Origin: DATAEE01 sp036257535
GTDB taxonomy: Bacteria; Acidobacteriota; Vicinamibacteria; Vicinamibacterales; 2-12-FULL-66-21
Direction: 5' to 3'
Length of the DNA stretch: 15,165 nt
NCBI GenBank assembly: GCA_036257535.1
Contig: DATAFJ010000029.1
Location: forward strand, 1 to 15,165
Both the position numbers and the translations under genes were made by a program. Below are positions 14,750 through 15,165 of the stretch, piece after piece. Below the pieces are notes generated by a model, which was given only the letters and a program-made list of their open reading frames with translations, was not told the DNA's origin and made no database searches. Every line of letters begins with the position of its first letter. Position 1 is the first letter of the stretch.

Positions 14750-15165
14750 AGATGTCGCCGGTGATGACGTCAATCGAGACGACCGGCTGACTATTCCCGA
14801 GCGTCGTCTCGCCAAAGCGGGGCCCGAACGACTCCTTCCGCGTGAGCGGAATATCCGAATCGATCTTCCCGTTGAACGTCAGCGCCAGAATGCGCGCGTC
14901 GGCCGGCGGCCTGGCGAAGGCCAGGCGCACGCTCCCGTTGAACGCGCGCAGCCGCAGAAAGCCGTCGCGATCGAGCGTGGCCGCTTCGACCTTGACGTCG
15001 CCGAAGCCTGTCTCGAGACGCAGGCGGCCGGCGACGGATGAGGCTTCGATCGATCCTTGCCTGACGTCGGCCGCGATGGCCCCGTCGAGACCGCTGATGA
15101 CGAGACGGCCGTCCAGCAGGCGAACCGACTCGAACGTCGCGCGCGCCGGCGCGCGCCGCACGATC
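14721..15165 (-). CDS. DUF4097-like beta-repeat protein, C-terminal part
   Basis: This is the last 147 residues of a protein that continues beyond the right edge. It shows the repeated beta-strand pattern of the DUF4097 (putative adhesin-like) family: LLDGRLVISGLDGAIAADV, GSIEASSVAGRLRLETGFGD, then LRAFNGSVRLAF, LTFNGKIDSDIPL and a final VITGDISISGG. Each turn carries a G-x-I/V pattern typical of right-handed beta-solenoid folds. Function is unknown for the family; members are often exported or membrane-linked. The GTG near 15161 is probably not the real start, since the frame is open to the edge. It runs convergently into the octahaem cytochrome with 29 nt of shared coding sequence, so it is not part of that operon. 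Confidence 0.7.
   Translation of the reverse strand, partial: IVRRAPARATFESVRLLDGRLVISGLDGAIAADVRQGSIEASSVAGRLRLETGFGDVKVEAATLDRDGFLRLRAFNGSVRLAFARPPADARILALTFNGKIDSDIPLTRKESFGPRFGETTLGNSQPVVSIDVITGDISISGGAPPR

Overview
The window is high-GC bacterial DNA with tightly packed genes. Gene content suggests an environmental Gram-negative bacterium, and Acidobacteriota (Vicinamibacteria-like) is my best guess: a secreted Tricorn-type protease behind an N-acyl-D-amino-acid deacylase, an HTH_25 membrane protein, a cytochrome fused to HEAT and TPR repeats, and spacers filled with short degenerate repeats. This placement is inference; there is no rRNA or other marker gene here.

Layout. 1-4110 (+): the C-terminal half of an N-acyl-D-amino-acid deacylase, then a Tricorn protease homologue that is complete in content but split by one missing base near 2477-2480. 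4111-4296: a spacer made of GGTTCNN units followed by their reverse complement. 4297-4944 (-): an HTH_25/RDD-like membrane protein. 4945-5184: a divergent spacer with several strong overlapping stem-loops. 5185-6795 (+): a FAD-linked oxidase of the GlcD/D-lactate dehydrogenase type. 6792-6938 (-): a 48-residue YHS protein. 6957-7051: heptamer tandem repeats. 7048-7647 (-): a membrane-anchored monohaem cytochrome c.

7665-14749 (+) is the core of the window: a respiratory formate-oxidation module. It encodes a molybdopterin/tungstopterin formate dehydrogenase catalytic subunit, a four-cluster ferredoxin-like beta subunit with a C-terminal membrane anchor, an NrfD/PsrC-type membrane subunit, and an eight-haem cytochrome c with HEAT and TPR repeats. 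The catalytic subunit looks split into two reading frames, but both are in the same frame and separated by a single TGA. That TGA sits where the family has Sec or Cys (ARI-U-HSSTVPG) and is followed 11 nt later by a perfect 7-bp hairpin with a GGTCT loop, a textbook bacterial SECIS. The gene therefore encodes a 1053-residue selenoprotein. At the right edge, 14721-15165 (-), is the C-terminal part of a DUF4097-like protein.

The likely flow is formate to the Sec-containing subunit, through the Fe-S clusters of the beta subunit, to quinone at the NrfD-like subunit and/or the extracytoplasmic cytochromes. The divergent cytochrome c starts only 17 bp away, and the two genes seem to share one symmetric -10 element placed so that both transcripts would begin at the A of their ATG. 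Other points of interest are the family of short-period repeats with differing units but shared architecture, one of which sits inside the formate dehydrogenase operon and one inside the beta-subunit coding sequence.
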